Notes: a model not told the origin generated them from the letters alone. Shown: positions 38,568-61,011, counted from the first letter of the stretch. The stretch: 64,000 nucleotides of DNA from Mesorhizobium sp. YC-39 (GCF_025753795.1 NZ_JAOWPS010000003.1:62001-126000), one strand, 5' to 3'. A program made the numbers and translations.

Positions 38568-38981
38568 TTATTCTGCGATGCGCTGTACGAAGCGCGTCCT
38601 GACCGAGAGCTTGGCAGCGCCGAGACGCAGCGCCTCACGGGCGGTTTCCTCGTTAACACCGTCGATCTCGAACATGATGCGGCCAGGCTTGACGCGGGCC
38701 GCCCAGTAGTCGACCGCGCCCTTGCCCTTGCCCATGCGGACTTCGGTCGGCTTGGAAGTGACCGGCACGTCCGGGAAGATACGGATCCACACACGGCCGG
38801 CGCGCTTCATCTCGCGGGTGATCGCGCGGCGGGCCGCTTCGATCTCACGCGCGGTGACGCGGTTCGGCTCAAGCGCCTTCAGCCCGAAACCACCGAAATC
38901 CAGGTTGGTGCCGCCCTTGGCGGTACCGTGGATGCGGCCCTTGAACTGCTTGCGGAACTTTGTGCGCTTTGGCTGCAGCAT
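38568..38981 (-). CDS. rplP: Ribosomal protein L16
   Basis: 137 aa. [15 protein letters not shown] and the [24 protein letters not shown] segment, which lines the A-site tRNA path, are typical. Between rpsC and rpmC. Confidence 0.98.
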   Translation of the reverse strand: MLQPKRTKFRKQFKGRIHGTAKGGTNLDFGGFGLKALEPNRVTAREIEAARRAITREMKRAGRVWIRIFPDVPVTSKPTEVRMGKGKGAVDYWAARVKPGRIMFEIDGVNEETAREALRLGAAKLSVRTRFVQRIAE

Positions 38982-39008
38982 CGTTCTAACTCCAAATTCT
39001 CAAATGTC

Positions 39009-39731
39009 TTACGCGTTTTCGCGACGGCGACCGCGTTCGCGCTCACCACCACCGCCATGCGCGTCGCCCTCGGTCGCGCGGCGCTCCGAAGCCATCGGGT
39101 CGTGCTCAAGGATCTCGCCCTTGAACACCCATACCTTGACGCCGCAGATGCCGTAAGCCGTGTGCGCTTCAGCCGTGCCGTAGTCGACATCGGCGCGCAG
39201 CGTATGCAGCGGCACGCGGCCTTCGCGGTACCACTCCATGCGCGCGATCTCGGCGCCGCCGAGACGGCCGGCGCAGTTGATGCGGATGCCTTCGGCACCG
39301 AGGCGCATCGCCGACTGCACGGCGCGCTTCATGGCGCGACGGAACGCGATGCGGCGCTCGAGCTGCTGGGCGATCGACTGGGCGACCAGGGTCGCGTCGA
39401 TCTCGGGCTTGCGCACTTCGACGATGTTGAGGTGCGTCTCCGACTTGGTCATCTCCATCAGCTTCTTGCGAAGCTTCTCGATGTCGGCGCCCTTCTTGCC
39501 GATGATCAGGCCCGGGCGCGCCGCATGGATGGTGACGCGACACTTCTTGTGCGGACGCTCGATCACGACCTTCGAGATCGCGGCCTGCTTGAGTTCCTTC
39601 TCAAGATATTTGCGGATCTTGATGTCCTCGTGCAGCAGCTTGCCGTACTCGCCAGTGTTCGCGAACCAGCGCGAATCCCAGGTGCGGTTGATGCCGAGAC
39701 GCAGACCGATCGGATTGACTTTCTGGCCCAT
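39009..39731 (-). CDS. rpsC: Ribosomal protein S3
   Basis: 240 aa. [22 protein letters not shown] opens it; the KH-2 domain has [16 protein letters not shown], and the C-terminal domain [10 protein letters not shown] and YGICGVKVW. It forms the mRNA entry site. The charged tail ([23 protein letters not shown]) is a rhizobial-type extension. Start and rplV stop share one base (TAATG). Confidence 0.98.
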   Translation of the reverse strand: MGQKVNPIGLRLGINRTWDSRWFANTGEYGKLLHEDIKIRKYLEKELKQAAISKVVIERPHKKCRVTIHAARPGLIIGKKGADIEKLRKKLMEMTKSETHLNIVEVRKPEIDATLVAQSIAQQLERRIAFRRAMKRAVQSAMRLGAEGIRINCAGRLGGAEIARMEWYREGRVPLHTLRADVDYGTAEAHTAYGICGVKVWVFKGEILEHDPMASERRATEGDAHGGGGERERGRRRENA

Positions 39732-40120
39732 TATGCGGCCTCCCCTTTTTCTTCGACTTCACGAACGACGATCGTGAGGTGCGAGAACGGCTTCTCGATA
39801 CGGCTGGCGCGACCACGACCACGGGCATGGAACCGCTTCATGACGATCGACTTGCCGACATAGGCTTCCGCCACGATCAGCGCATCGACGTCGAGGTCGT
39901 GGTTGTTTTCCGCGTTGGCGATCGCCGATTCCAGCGTCTTCTTGACCGTGCCGGAAATCCGCTTGGCCGAGAATTCGAGGTCGGAAAGCGCTGTCGCGAC
40001 CTTCTTGCCGCGGATCAGCGCGGCAACCAGGTTCAGCTTCTGCGGGCTGATACGGATCGTGCGCAGAACGGCGCGCGCTTCGTTGTCAGCAAGCCTGCGC
40101 GGAGCTTTGGCCTTGCCCAT
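39731..40120 (-). CDS. rplV: Ribosomal protein L22
   Basis: 129 aa. [22 protein letters not shown] and the loop region near [25 protein letters not shown], which lines the exit tunnel by the macrolide pocket, are conserved. It ends one base inside rpsC and starts 3 nt after rpsS. Confidence 0.98.
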   Translation of the reverse strand: MGKAKAPRRLADNEARAVLRTIRISPQKLNLVAALIRGKKVATALSDLEFSAKRISGTVKKTLESAIANAENNHDLDVDALIVAEAYVGKSIVMKRFHARGRGRASRIEKPFSHLTIVVREVEEKGEAA

Positions 40121-40122
40121 GA

Positions 40123-40401
40123 TTATTTCCTCTTCGCCTTCTTATCCGCGCCATGACCGTAGTAGGTCCGGGTCGGAGCGAATTCACCGAACTTGTGGCC
40201 GACCATGTCCTCGTTCACCGAAACGGGAACATGCTTCTGGCCGTTATAGACACCGAAGGTGAAGCCGACGAACTGCGGCAGGATGGTGGAGCGACGGCTC
40301 CACATCTTGATCACCTCATTGCGACCGCCTTCACGAACCTTGTCCACCTTCTTGAGAAGGTAGCCGTCGATGAAGGGGCCTTTCCAAATAGAACGAGTCA
40401 C
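40123..40401 (-). CDS. rpsS: Ribosomal protein S19, GTG start
   Basis: 92 aa. [18 protein letters not shown] and the C-terminal [21 protein letters not shown] are diagnostic. The start codon is GTG at 40401, fixed by the conserved N-terminus. It lies in the 30S head beside S13. Confidence 0.98.
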   Translation of the reverse strand: MTRSIWKGPFIDGYLLKKVDKVREGGRNEVIKMWSRRSTILPQFVGFTFGVYNGQKHVPVSVNEDMVGHKFGEFAPTRTYYGHGADKKAKRK

Positions 40402-40417
40402 TTGGCGTTACCTCTTC

Positions 40418-41251
40418 TTAGCTCTTGCGCTGATGGCGCGAGCGCAGGATGAACTTGTCGGTCGCCTTGTTGGACCGCGTCTTCTTGCCCTTGGTCGGCT
40501 TGCCCCAGGGCGAAACCGGATGGCGGCCGCCCGAGGTGCGGCCTTCGCCGCCGCCATGCGGATGGTCGACCGGGTTCATGGTCACGCCGCGATTGTGCGG
40601 ACGCTTGCCGCGCCACACCGTGCGGCCTGCCTTGCCGTCATTGATGTTGCCGTGGTCCGGATTGGACACGGCACCGACGGTGGCCATGCAGGAACCGTGC
40701 ACGACACGCTGCTCACCAGAGTTGAGGCGCAGGATCGCCATGCCCTGGTCGCGACCGACGAGCTGGCCATAGCCACCAGCCGAACGGGCAACCTGAGCGC
40801 CCTTGCCCGGCTTCAGCTCGATGTTGTGGACGATGGTGCCGACCGGCATCGAGGCCAGCGGCATCGCATTGCCCGGCTTCACGTCGACCGATTCGCCGGC
40901 CACGATCTTATCGCCGGGAGCCAGACGCTGCGGGGCGATGATGTAGGACAGCTCGCCATCGTCATACTTGATCAGCGCGATGAAGGCGGTGCGGTTCGGA
41001 TCGTATTCAATGCGCTCGACCGTGCCGACGACGTCGAACTTGCGCCGCTTGAAGTCGATGATGCGGTACGAACGCTTGTGACCGCCGCCGATGAAGCGGG
41101 CCGTGATGCGGCCGTAATTGTTGCGGCCGCCCGACTTGGTCAGGCCTTCGGTCAGGCCCTTGACGGGCTTGCCCTTGTAGAGGCCCGAGCGGTCGACGAT
41201 GACCAGCTGGCGGGTGCTCGGCGTTACCGGGTTGAATTTTTTAAGTGCCAT
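40418..41251 (-). CDS. rplB: Ribosomal protein L2
   Basis: 277 aa. [17 protein letters not shown], the OB and SH3-like RNA-binding domains, and the C-terminal [16 protein letters not shown] motif whose first His is needed for peptidyl transfer structure. Standard length, between rplW and rpsS. Confidence 0.98.
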   Translation of the reverse strand: MALKKFNPVTPSTRQLVIVDRSGLYKGKPVKGLTEGLTKSGGRNNYGRITARFIGGGHKRSYRIIDFKRRKFDVVGTVERIEYDPNRTAFIALIKYDDGELSYIIAPQRLAPGDKIVAGESVDVKPGNAMPLASMPVGTIVHNIELKPGKGAQVARSAGGYGQLVGRDQGMAILRLNSGEQRVVHGSCMATVGAVSNPDHGNINDGKAGRTVWRGKRPHNRGVTMNPVDHPHGGGEGRTSGGRHPVSPWGKPTKGKKTRSNKATDKFILRSRHQRKS

Positions 41252-41273
41252 TGTCCTGTCCTCGCGGCCTTGC

Positions 41274-41567
41274 TCAGAGACCCGTCGCGACGTCGATCGA
41301 CTGGCCGTCGGCCAGCGTCACAACCGCCTTCTTGACGTCGCTCTGGCGGCCGGTCGTGCCGCGGAAGCGCTTGATCTTGCCCTTGCGGACAAGCGTGTTC
41401 ACGGCCATCACCTTGACGCCGAACAGCGCTTCGACGGCGGCCTTGATTTCCGGCTTCGACGCCTTCTTGGCGACGTTGAAGACGACCTGGTTCTGCTCGG
41501 AAGCCATGGTCGACTTTTCGGTGATCGCTGGCGAGACGATCACGTCGTAGTGACGAAGGTCGGTCAT
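41274..41567 (-). CDS. rplW: Ribosomal protein L23
   Basis: 97 aa. [25 protein letters not shown] and [20 protein letters not shown] are typical. It forms the docking site of trigger factor and SRP at the tunnel exit. The ATG overlaps the rplD stop as ATGA. Confidence 0.98.
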   Translation of the reverse strand: MTDLRHYDVIVSPAITEKSTMASEQNQVVFNVAKKASKPEIKAAVEALFGVKVMAVNTLVRKGKIKRFRGTTGRQSDVKKAVVTLADGQSIDVATGL

Positions 41568-42184
41568 TTAAAGCGCTCCTCGAGAGCCTCGACGGCGGCC
41601 TTCGAAAGGACCAGCGTGCCGCGGCGCAGAATGTCGTAGACGTTGATGCCCTGGATGGGCAGCACGTCGATGTTGGGGATGTTCGTCGCCGCCAGCTTGA
41701 AATTCTTGTCAAGCTCGGCGCCACCGATCACCAGGGCGTTGGTCAGGCCCAACGTCGCGAAATTCGCGATCAGCGCCTTTGTCTTGGCCTCGGTCAGCTT
41801 CAGCTCGTCGATGATGATGATCGACGCGCTCTTGGCCTTGGCTGAGAGAGCATGCTTGAGGCCGAGAGCGCGCACCTTCTTCGGCAGGTCGTGCTCGTGG
41901 CTGCGAACGACCGGGCCGTGGGCCTTGCCGCCGCCGCGGAACTGGGGAGCGCGTGCCGAATGGTGACGGGCGCGGCCCGTACCCTTCTGCTTGTACATCT
42001 TGGCGCCGGTGCGCGCGATTTCGGCGCGACCCTTGGCCTTGTGCGTGCCCTGCTGCTTCTTGGCCAACTGCCAGCGCACGACGCGCTGCAGGATGTCCTC
42101 GCGCGGGTCAAGGCCGAAAATCTCCTCGGAGAGTTTCACCTTGCCGGCGTCCTTGCCGCCCAGCGTTGTGATCTTGATGTCCAT
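41564..42184 (-). CDS. rplD: Ribosomal protein L4
   Basis: 206 aa. The tunnel-lining loop [25 protein letters not shown] and the [20 protein letters not shown] block are diagnostic. In E. coli L4 represses the S10 operon; that leader is not seen here. The ATG shares one base with the rplC stop (TAATG). Confidence 0.98.
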   Translation of the reverse strand: MDIKITTLGGKDAGKVKLSEEIFGLDPREDILQRVVRWQLAKKQQGTHKAKGRAEIARTGAKMYKQKGTGRARHHSARAPQFRGGGKAHGPVVRSHEHDLPKKVRALGLKHALSAKAKSASIIIIDELKLTEAKTKALIANFATLGLTNALVIGGAELDKNFKLAATNIPNIDVLPIQGINVYDILRRGTLVLSKAAVEALEERFK

Positions 42185-42933
42185 TATTCCGCTCCCTCTG
42201 TGGCCGGGGCATCGTTCACTGCGGCCGGGGCATCGTTCTTGGCGCCATCATTGGTCGCAACGGCGCGGATCGCGGCAGGCTTCGGCGCATTGGCCGGAAG
42301 TGCCACCTTGGCCGCGTCGCGGACCAGGATCCAAGCGCCCTTCGAACCGGGAACCGCGCCGCGGATCAGGATCAGGCCGCGATCGGCGTCGGTCGAAACG
42401 ATCTCGACATTCTGCGTGGTGACGCGGGTGTCGCCCATGTGGCCAGCCATATGCTTGCCCTTGAATACCTTGCCCGGATCCTGGCGCTGACCGGTCGAAC
42501 CGTGCGTACGGTGCGAGACCGAGTTACCGTGCGTCGCACGGCCGCCACCCATGTGGTGGCGCTTGATGACGCCCTGGAAACCCTTGCCGATCGTCGTGCC
42601 CGTCACGTCGACTTTCTGGCCGGCGACGAAGTGCTCGACGGTGATCTCGGCGCCGACATCGATCATGTTGTCGGCGGATACGCGGAACTCGGCAACCTTG
42701 GCCTTCGGCTCGACGGAAGCGGTCGCGAAATGGCCGCGCATCGCCTTCGACGTGTTCTTCACCTTGGCAAGGCCAACGCCGAGCTGAACGGCCGTATAGC
42801 CATTCTTCTCCTGCGTGCGCTGCGCCACGACCTGGCAGTTCTCCATCTGGAGAACGGTGACGGGAACATGTTCCCCGGCATCGTTATAGATGCGGGTCAT
42901 TCCCACCTTCTTTGCAATCACACCTGAACGCAT
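42184..42933 (-). CDS. rplC: Ribosomal protein L3 with extended C-terminal tail
   Basis: 249 aa, about 35-40 longer than E. coli L3. [29 protein letters not shown] and the [32 protein letters not shown] loop, whose Gln is methylated in E. coli, are conserved. The extra tail after about residue 205 is Ala/Asn/Asp-rich with repeated NDAPA and comes from a 21-bp period repeat in the DNA (42202-42238). Confidence 0.97.
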   Translation of the reverse strand: MRSGVIAKKVGMTRIYNDAGEHVPVTVLQMENCQVVAQRTQEKNGYTAVQLGVGLAKVKNTSKAMRGHFATASVEPKAKVAEFRVSADNMIDVGAEITVEHFVAGQKVDVTGTTIGKGFQGVIKRHHMGGGRATHGNSVSHRTHGSTGQRQDPGKVFKGKHMAGHMGDTRVTTQNVEIVSTDADRGLILIRGAVPGSKGAWILVRDAAKVALPANAPKPAAIRAVATNDGAKNDAPAAVNDAPATEGAE

Positions 42934-42992
42934 CGGTTCAATTCCTTTAGAGTTCCGGGCCGGGGCACCGCCCCTACCGCGCTCTCAATCCC

Positions 42993-43301
42993 TTAGAGCT
43001 TGATCTCGACGTCGACGCCGGCGGCCAGATCGAGCTTCATCAAAGCATCGACCGTCTGCGGGGTCGGATCGACGATGTCGAGCAGCCGCTTGTGCGTGCG
43101 CATCTCGAACTGCTCGCGGCTCTTCTTGTCGACATGCGGCGACCGGTTGACCGTAAACTTTTCGATCCGCGTCGGCAGCGGAATGGGGCCGCGGACGTTG
43201 GCGCCGGTGCGCTTGGCCGTCGACACGATTTCCCGCGTCGAGGCGTCGAGCACCCGGTGATCAAACGCCTTGAGGCGGATGCGGATATTCTGACCGTTCA
43301 T
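42993..43301 (-). CDS. rpsJ: Ribosomal protein S10 (NusE)
   Basis: 102 aa. [22 protein letters not shown] and [29 protein letters not shown] are diagnostic. It works in the 30S head and, with NusB, in antitermination. It opens the S10 part of the supercluster, 66 nt after tuf. Confidence 0.98.
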   Translation of the reverse strand: MNGQNIRIRLKAFDHRVLDASTREIVSTAKRTGANVRGPIPLPTRIEKFTVNRSPHVDKKSREQFEMRTHKRLLDIVDPTPQTVDALMKLDLAAGVDVEIKL

Positions 43302-43367
43302 TCGTCACTTCCTTGTTCTGGCGCGGCGCGGGCATCCCGCGCCCGCGACAGATCGGTTTAAGTCCAA

Positions 43368-44543
<1,176 letters not shown>

Positions 44544-44610
44544 GTGATGTCTCCATTTCCTGCTCGCCCATGCGGGCTTTGAATTGCGTTACCGCGGCAG
44601 CTCTTTCGAG

Positions 44611-46701
<2,091 letters not shown>

Positions 46702-46730
46702 CGTAGCTGCCTCTCAGTCTCGTTCGCGCT

Positions 46731-47213
<483 letters not shown>

Positions 47214-47264
47214 TCAATCTCTCATAGCCCGGCGCAGTCAAAAAAGCGCCGAAGCCGGAAAACC

Positions 47265-47636
47265 TTACTTCGGACGCTTGGCACCGTATTTCGAACGGCG
47301 CTGCTTGCGGTTCTTCACGCCTTGCGTGTCGAGCACGCCGCGAATGATATGGTAGCGCACGCCCGGAAGATCCTTGACGCGGCCGCCGCGGATCATCACC
47401 ACGGAGTGTTCCTGAAGGTTGTGGCCTTCGCCGGGGATGTAACCGATCACTTCAAAACCATTGGTCAGGCGGATCTTGGCCACCTTGCGCAGCGCCGAGT
47501 TCGGCTTCTTCGGCGTCGTGGTGTAGACGCGCGTACAGACGCCCCGCTTCTGCGGGTTCTGCTGCATGGCCGGGACCTTGTTGCGCTTCACCGGCGCAAT
47601 GCGCGGCTTGCGGATCAGCTGGTTGACGGTAGGCAT
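47265..47636 (-). CDS. rpsL: Ribosomal protein S12
   Basis: 123 aa. [32 protein letters not shown] and [13 protein letters not shown]. The two Lys positions linked to streptomycin resistance (in TPKKPNS and GRVKDLP) carry the usual Lys, so the sequence predicts a drug-sensitive ribosome. ATG 47636 is fixed by homology. First gene of the supercluster. Confidence 0.98.
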   Translation of the reverse strand: MPTVNQLIRKPRIAPVKRNKVPAMQQNPQKRGVCTRVYTTTPKKPNSALRKVAKIRLTNGFEVIGYIPGEGHNLQEHSVVMIRGGRVKDLPGVRYHIIRGVLDTQGVKNRKQRRSKYGAKRPK

Positions 47637-48109
47637 TAAACCCTCTTGTCTCTCAATTCCGTGTCTCGCCCGGTCAGGGCCGCTCAAAGCGTCATTTCCA
47701 TACGCAAATTCGGGCCACAAACCGCGCCTCGCGGTCTTGCCCGAACAAATGGCAGAGGAAGCGGAGACCGCTTCATGCACGCCGGAAATGTCTTTTCGCT
47801 CGTAAAACGAACCCTGTTTGAGGCAAACTCCAAAGCGTGTCGCTTCGGAAGGGAGAGCCTCACATCGGTTCTGACTGGGCGGCTTCTACTCGCAAGCCTG
47901 TTGTCCGTCAACCCCGGAGCGCCAAATATTGCACGCCAACGAAGGCTTGGCAGCCATGCGAAAAACGCATGTAATTTTCTTTCGCCATTTTGCAAGAGCT
48001 GGGAAGAAAGTGACCGGGTTTTGGCTGTCATGCGGCCATGCTTCATGCGAAAAAGCGGCATGAACGGCGCAATCCCCTACCCGCCAAACCTATACAGAGG
48101 AATCGGTCC
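47637..48109. other. 473-nt region upstream of rpsL, promoter and leader of the ribosomal supercluster
   Basis: No convincing gene. It contains a candidate housekeeping promoter for the minus strand (47883-47911), which would give a leader of about 240 nt before rpsL. AT-richer stretches around 47930-48010 may hold additional promoter elements. It also serves the plus-strand gene at 48110. Confidence 0.6.
47883..47911 (-). promoter_or_regulatory. Candidate housekeeping promoter of the rpsL supercluster
   Basis: On the minus strand TTGACG and TAGAAG are separated by exactly 17 nt. The -35 box is near perfect for alphaproteobacterial sigma-70 and the -10 is moderate. Position upstream of rpsL fits; unproven. 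Confidence 0.4.
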
Positions 48110-48391
48110 GTGAACGACAATGAGGAACGCCCGGTCACCATCATCACCGGCCGGGTGTGGAAAAGAAAAGGCGGCAAGCCGGAAGGCGTGCACGTCATGC
48201 TGGTCGCGCCCGACGACGATTCGGCGGTGCGGCGCACCCTCGAATCGCTTGCGGCCGAAGGCTATGCCGAGGCCGAGCTCGACCAGATCGGCGACATGGA
48301 GGGCGTCCCCGACGACGAGCCGCATCTGTCGGCCTACCAAGGCGCGCTCGAAGGCGAAGTCTCGATCGTCACCTTCGACGTGCCGCTCTGA
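48110..48391 (+). CDS. Small conserved hypothetical protein
   Basis: 93 aa from GTG 48110, chosen because AGAGGA stands 8 nt before it and the preceding frame looks non-coding. The N-terminal VTIITGRVWKRKGGKPEGVHVMLVAPDDD is followed by an acidic helix (AEAELDQIGDMEGVPDDEPH) and a final strand VSIVTFDV. It is soluble, acidic and has no signal peptide. I do not recognise a named family. Divergent from the ribosomal cluster. Confidence 0.75.
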   Translation: MNDNEERPVTIITGRVWKRKGGKPEGVHVMLVAPDDDSAVRRTLESLAAEGYAEAELDQIGDMEGVPDDEPHLSAYQGALEGEVSIVTFDVPL

Positions 48392-48524
48392 TGCAGAACC
48401 GATCTGGGCGGCAGGCAAGGGGCGAGCCGCTGCAGCAGCCGCCTGCGTCGAGGCTTGCCCGGCATCGGTTCTCTGCTAAGAACCAATCTCTGCTAGCAGC
48501 ACCTTTCCAATCGCCGGAGCCCCC

Positions 48525-49460
48525 ATGTCCAGGAATAACGACCCCATCAAGATCGGCATCGTCGGCGTGGGCAAGATCGTTCGCGACCAGCACCTTCCAA
48601 CCCTGGCGAAGGACAAGGACTATCGTCTGACCGCTGCCGCCAGCCGGCACGGCAAGGTCGACGGCATTCCGAATTTTCCGACCGTCGAGGCGATGCTCGA
48701 GGCGGTGCCGGAGCTTGAGGCGGTATCGCTCTGCATGCCGCCGCAATTCCGCTACGATGCGGCGCGGACGGCGCTGGCGGCGAAGAAGCATGTCTTCCTG
48801 GAAAAGCCGCCGGGCGCCACAGTCAGCGAGGTCGAGGATCTGAAGACGCTGGCGGCGGCGAATGACGTTTCGCTGTTCGCCAGCTGGCACTCGCGCTATG
48901 CGCCGGCGGTCGAGGCCGCACGCGCTTTCCTCGGCTCGGCCAAAATCAAATCGGCCGCGATCGTCTGGAAGGAAGACGTCCGCCGCTGGCATCCGAACCA
49001 GGAATGGATCTGGGCGCCGGGCGGCTTCGGCGTCTTCGATCCCGGCATCAATGCACTGTCGATCGCGACCCACATCCTGCCGGCGATGTTCATCACGTCG
49101 GCGGTTTTGGATTTTCCCGAAAACCGCGCCTCCCCGGTCGCCGCTCACGTCACTTTCCGCACCTCCGATGGGTTGTCGGTGACGATGGAACTCGACTGGC
49201 TCCAGACCGGCCCACAGAGCTGGGACATCGTGGCCGAGACCGACAAGGGCCAGATGGTGCTTTCCGGCGGCGGCTCGAAGCTCGCCGTCGACGGCAAGGT
49301 CGTTCATGACGAGCCGGAAGCGGAATATCCGATGCTCTACAAGCGCTTTGCCGAGATCGTGCGCGCCGGAACCTCGGACGTCGACCTCGCCCCGCTCCAG
49401 CATGTCGCCGACGCCTTCATGCTCGGCAAGCGCAATGTGGTCGAGGCATTCTTCGATTGA
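48525..49460 (+). CDS. Gfo/Idh/MocA oxidoreductase, L-arabinose/D-galactose 1-dehydrogenase type
   Basis: 311 aa. Rossmann start KIGIVGVGKIVRDQHLP, then EKPPGA (catalytic Lys region), WHSRYAPAVE and the segment WKEDVRRWHPNQEWIWAPGG, with FDPGINALSI. These match closely, from memory, Azospirillum L-arabinose 1-dehydrogenase and related D-galactose dehydrogenases. It would oxidise the sugar to its lactone in the non-phosphorylative pathway. No lactonase or dehydratase is adjacent, so the pathway partners are elsewhere. Confidence 0.85.
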   Translation: MSRNNDPIKIGIVGVGKIVRDQHLPTLAKDKDYRLTAAASRHGKVDGIPNFPTVEAMLEAVPELEAVSLCMPPQFRYDAARTALAAKKHVFLEKPPGATVSEVEDLKTLAAANDVSLFASWHSRYAPAVEAARAFLGSAKIKSAAIVWKEDVRRWHPNQEWIWAPGGFGVFDPGINALSIATHILPAMFITSAVLDFPENRASPVAAHVTFRTSDGLSVTMELDWLQTGPQSWDIVAETDKGQMVLSGGGSKLAVDGKVVHDEPEAEYPMLYKRFAEIVRAGTSDVDLAPLQHVADAFMLGKRNVVEAFFD

Positions 49461-49471
49461 TCAGCGGGCGA

Positions 49472-49494
49472 CGGCCGGATCGCAGGTCCGGCCG
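49472..49494. repeat. 8-bp inverted repeat between converging genes
   Basis: CGGCCGGA (49472-49479) pairs with TCCGGCCG (49487-49494). It lies between the sugar dehydrogenase and the O-methyltransferase, and may help end both transcripts, though no T-run follows. Confidence 0.45.
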
Positions 49495-49508
49495 CTCCCC
49501 GCAAAAGT

Positions 49509-50174
49509 TCACTCGACGATCGCGATAGCAAAACCGTCATAGCCCTTGGCGCCGACTGTCTGGATGGCAGTGCCGTCCAGCCTCTTGTCACCGCCGATGA
49601 ACGAGAACGCCGCGCGTGCGCCTTCGACATAGGCGTCACGGCCATCGTCATTAAGCACCGTGCCGTCGCGGATGACATTGTCACAGACGATGACCGTTCC
49701 CGGCCGCGACAGCCGCATGGCCCATGACAGATAGTTCGGGTTGTTCGGCTTATCGGCGTCGATGAAGATCAGGTCGAACGGACCGGCGTTTTCGCTGCCC
49801 AGCGCGGCGAGCGACTGAAGCGCCGGACCGGTGCGTAGGTCCACCCGGTCCGAGACCCCTGTCCGCTCGAAGTTCGACCGCGCGACCCTGGCATGATGCG
49901 GGTCGAGTTCGAGAGTCACGATCTTGCCGTCGGCGGGCAATCCCCTTGCCATCCAGATGGTCGAGTAGCCGCCAAGCGTGCCGACCTCCAGCACCTTCCT
50001 CGCGCCGCCGATGCGCACCAGAAGCGACAACAGCTTGCCTTGCGCGGCCGAGACGTCGATGGCCGGCAGACCCTCGTCGCGGTTTGCCGCGAGCACCGCG
50101 TCAAGCACGGGGTCCGCTTCGAAGAGAGAGGAAACGATGTAGTCGTCGACCGCCGTCCAAATCTTCTTGCTCAT
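49509..50174 (-). CDS. SAM-dependent O-methyltransferase (class I, catechol-type family 3)
   Basis: 221 aa. The SAM site VLEVGTLGGYSTIWMARGLP, the acidic LELDPHHARVARSNFE, and FIDADKPNNPNYLSWAM with metal-binding Asp are typical of the O-methyltransferase family 3 (PF01596), which methylates catechol-like hydroxyls using Mg2+. Substrate unknown. ATG 50174 taken; a TTG at 50201 would add nine residues and extend across the preceding spacer. Downstream of the rpoC terminator, so independently transcribed. Confidence 0.88.
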   Translation of the reverse strand: MSKKIWTAVDDYIVSSLFEADPVLDAVLAANRDEGLPAIDVSAAQGKLLSLLVRIGGARKVLEVGTLGGYSTIWMARGLPADGKIVTLELDPHHARVARSNFERTGVSDRVDLRTGPALQSLAALGSENAGPFDLIFIDADKPNNPNYLSWAMRLSRPGTVIVCDNVIRDGTVLNDDGRDAYVEGARAAFSFIGGDKRLDGTAIQTVGAKGYDGFAIAIVE

Positions 50175-50208
50175 GTCCTTCTCGATCTGATGAGGAACCA
50201 AAATGCGA

Positions 50209-50231
50209 AAAGGGGCCGCTTGGGCCCCTTT
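50209..50231 (-). terminator. Terminator after rpoC
   Basis: AAAGGGGCC (50209-50217) pairs with GGCCCCTTT (50223-50231) over a 5-nt loop. On the minus strand TTTTCGCATTTT follows. It ends the secE-rpoC run. Confidence 0.85.
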
Positions 50232-50254
50232 CCTTCTTCTCTTTCATCCCGCGC

Positions 50255-54451
<4,197 letters not shown>

Positions 54452-54545
54452 GCCGTTCTCCTTTTCGGGGTCCTCGAAAACCCCTTGCATCTAGCGCGGG
54501 CCAAACGCCCGCCGACTTGATCGGCCATCGGCCGAAGAATTGGTG

Positions 54546-54581
54546 CGACCTCTCGCGGGAGCCTTCTCCCGCGAGAGGTCG
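54546..54581. repeat. 16-bp perfect hairpin between rpoB and rpoC
   Basis: CGACCTCTCGCGGGAG (54546-54561) pairs perfectly with CTCCCGCGAGAGGTCG (54566-54581) over CCTT (AAGG on the mRNA strand). On the transcript it starts 6 nt after the rpoB stop. No T-run follows, so it should not be a full terminator; an RNase III type processing or stability site is more likely. Confidence 0.75.
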
Positions 54582-54587
54582 TCTTGT

Positions 54588-58724
<4,137 letters not shown>

Positions 58725-58857
58725 CGTCGCTCCTTAGCTCTAAACTCGGGACGAACCTCGCCGCGGTTCGCCTTGCATTCTCGGCCACCTCGGCGGCGGC
58801 CTTTCAATCAGCTCTCCGGCCGCCTGTCGGCGGTCGGCTAAAACGGGAGAAAACCCG

Positions 58858-58890
58858 TTTCCTGAAGGCCGTTTTCCGGCCCTCAGGAAA
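58858..58890. repeat. Hairpin in the rplL-rpoB spacer
   Basis: TTTCCTGA (58858-58865) pairs with TCAGGAAA (58883-58890), and GGCCG (58867-58871) with CGGCC (58877-58881). It lies in the 256-nt spacer. In E. coli this spacer holds an attenuator and an RNase III site that set rpoB level; the position here is equivalent, but function is inferred. Confidence 0.55.
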
Positions 58891-58980
58891 GAGGTTTTCG
58901 TACATCTCGCGTTACGCGGCCTCCCCTCACACGAAGGGAGTGGCGGACGGCGCGAGGCCGCCCGCCTCTTTAGACAACGC

Positions 58981-59358
58981 TTACTTCAAGTCGACCTTGG
59001 CGCCGGCAGCTTCGAGCTGCGCCTTGAACTTGTCGGCGTCGGCCTTGGAAACGCCTTCCTTGACCGGCTTCGGAGCCGCTTCGACCAGGTCCTTGGCTTC
59101 CTTGAGGCCAAGACCGGTGATGGCGCGGACTTCCTTGATGACGTTGATCTTCTGGGCGCCCGCCTCGGTGAGGACGACGTCGAATTCCGTCTTTTCCTCG
59201 GCCGGAGCAGCAGCGGCCGCAGCACCGCCGGCAGCGGCAACCGCCACCGGAGCAGCGGCGGAAACGCCCCACTTTTCTTCCAGAAGCTTCGACAGCTCGG
59301 CCGCCTCGAGGACGGTCAGCTTCGAAAGGTCGTCTACGATCTTTGCCAGATCAGCCAT
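58981..59358 (-). CDS. rplL: Ribosomal protein L7/L12
   Basis: 125 aa. N-terminal dimerisation helices, an Ala-rich hinge (about residues 36-52) and the C-terminal factor-binding domain with [23 protein letters not shown]. Multiple copies bind L10 and recruit EF-Tu and EF-G. 54 nt after rplJ. Confidence 0.98.
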   Translation of the reverse strand: MADLAKIVDDLSKLTVLEAAELSKLLEEKWGVSAAAPVAVAAAGGAAAAAAPAEEKTEFDVVLTEAGAQKINVIKEVRAITGLGLKEAKDLVEAAPKPVKEGVSKADADKFKAQLEAAGAKVDLK

Positions 59359-59412
59359 TTGAATATTCCTTCATAAGGTTCGAACGTGTGTTTGTGATAG
59401 CGAGGAACGGCC

Positions 59413-59931
59413 TCATGCCGCCTCGTCCTTCCGGGCGTAAGCGCCGATGACGCGCGCGACCGAAGCCGCAGGCGCATTGACGATCTGGGCGATCCGGGTT
59501 GCCGGCGTGGCGATCATGCCAACCAGCCTGGCGCGCAACTCATCGAGCGACGGAAGTGTGGCGAGTGCCTTCACACCGTCGGCGTTGAGCGAGGTGGTGC
59601 CCATTGCGCCGCCGAGAATGACGAGCTTGTCATTTCCCTTGGCGAAATCGGACGCGACCTTCGGCGCCGCAATCGGATCCTCCGAATAAGCGATCAGCGT
59701 CTGTCCCTTGAACAGATCGATGATCGATGCGGAGTCCGTGCCCTGAAGAGCGATTTTGGCGAGACGGTTCTTCGCGACTTTGACGGTGCCACCGGCGGCG
59801 CGCATTTTCGACCTGAGGTCGTTCATTTGCGCGACGGTGATACCGGCGTAGTGGGCCACGACGACTGAACCAGCGCTTGAAAACGCATCATTCAGGCCCG
59901 TGACGAGTTCGCGTTTTTCCGCTCTGTCCAC
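59413..59931 (-). CDS. rplJ: Ribosomal protein L10, GTG start
   Basis: 172 aa. [37 protein letters not shown] and the [11 protein letters not shown] block are typical. The start is GTG at 59931 with GGAG 7 nt upstream, chosen because homology begins there. L10 forms the stalk base with L12 and in other bacteria represses its own operon through the leader just upstream. Confidence 0.97.
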   Translation of the reverse strand: MDRAEKRELVTGLNDAFSSAGSVVVAHYAGITVAQMNDLRSKMRAAGGTVKVAKNRLAKIALQGTDSASIIDLFKGQTLIAYSEDPIAAPKVASDFAKGNDKLVILGGAMGTTSLNADGVKALATLPSLDELRARLVGMIATPATRIAQIVNAPAASVARVIGAYARKDEAA

Positions 59932-60308
59932 TGCCTATCTCCAGTTGACCCCTGCCCTTTTCACGAGGACAGGCGTCGGGTTGCCTTTTGCCGGCCGGGC
60001 CATCCAGTAACGGATCTCCCGAACGACGCTCGAGGATCCTGCCCCCTTTCGCCACATCTACGGCCAAGCCGGCGATGCGCAGACAAAAGGCAAACACGGT
60101 TCGAACCTTTCATTGGAGCTTGTGGCTCCGTTGTCCGGTCTTCACCCGTCTCATGCAGGCCTACATGAATTAAGGCTTTAGGGCCGCCTGCAATCTCGGA
60201 CAGGATGTCCGGAAGCCTTCCGACTTCCGGTACCGGGCCGCCGACAGGTCGGAGGCCCGGAATTCTTTTTCGGATCAGTCCTTTAGGGTCCGATCCTGGT
60301 AATTCGTA
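59932..60308 (-). promoter_or_regulatory. Candidate L10 leader between rplA and rplJ
   Basis: This 377-nt gene-free stretch holds stacked inverted repeats. CCGGAAG (60209-60215) pairs with CTTCCGG (60224-60230). CCGGGCC (60233-60239) pairs with GGCCCGG (60254-60260), with an inner CCGAC/GTCGG. A further GGATC/GATCC pair lies near 60272-60296. Position before rplJ fits the autoregulatory L10-L12 binding leader known in many bacteria. The exact kink-turn was not verified. Confidence 0.6.
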
Positions 60309-61007
<699 letters not shown>

Positions 61008-61011
61008 GATC

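Noticed and set aside
54546..54581. rpoB-rpoC hairpin as a transcription terminator
   Set aside because: No U-tract after the stem on the transcribed strand; rpoC has no evident promoter of its own and must be reached by read-through.
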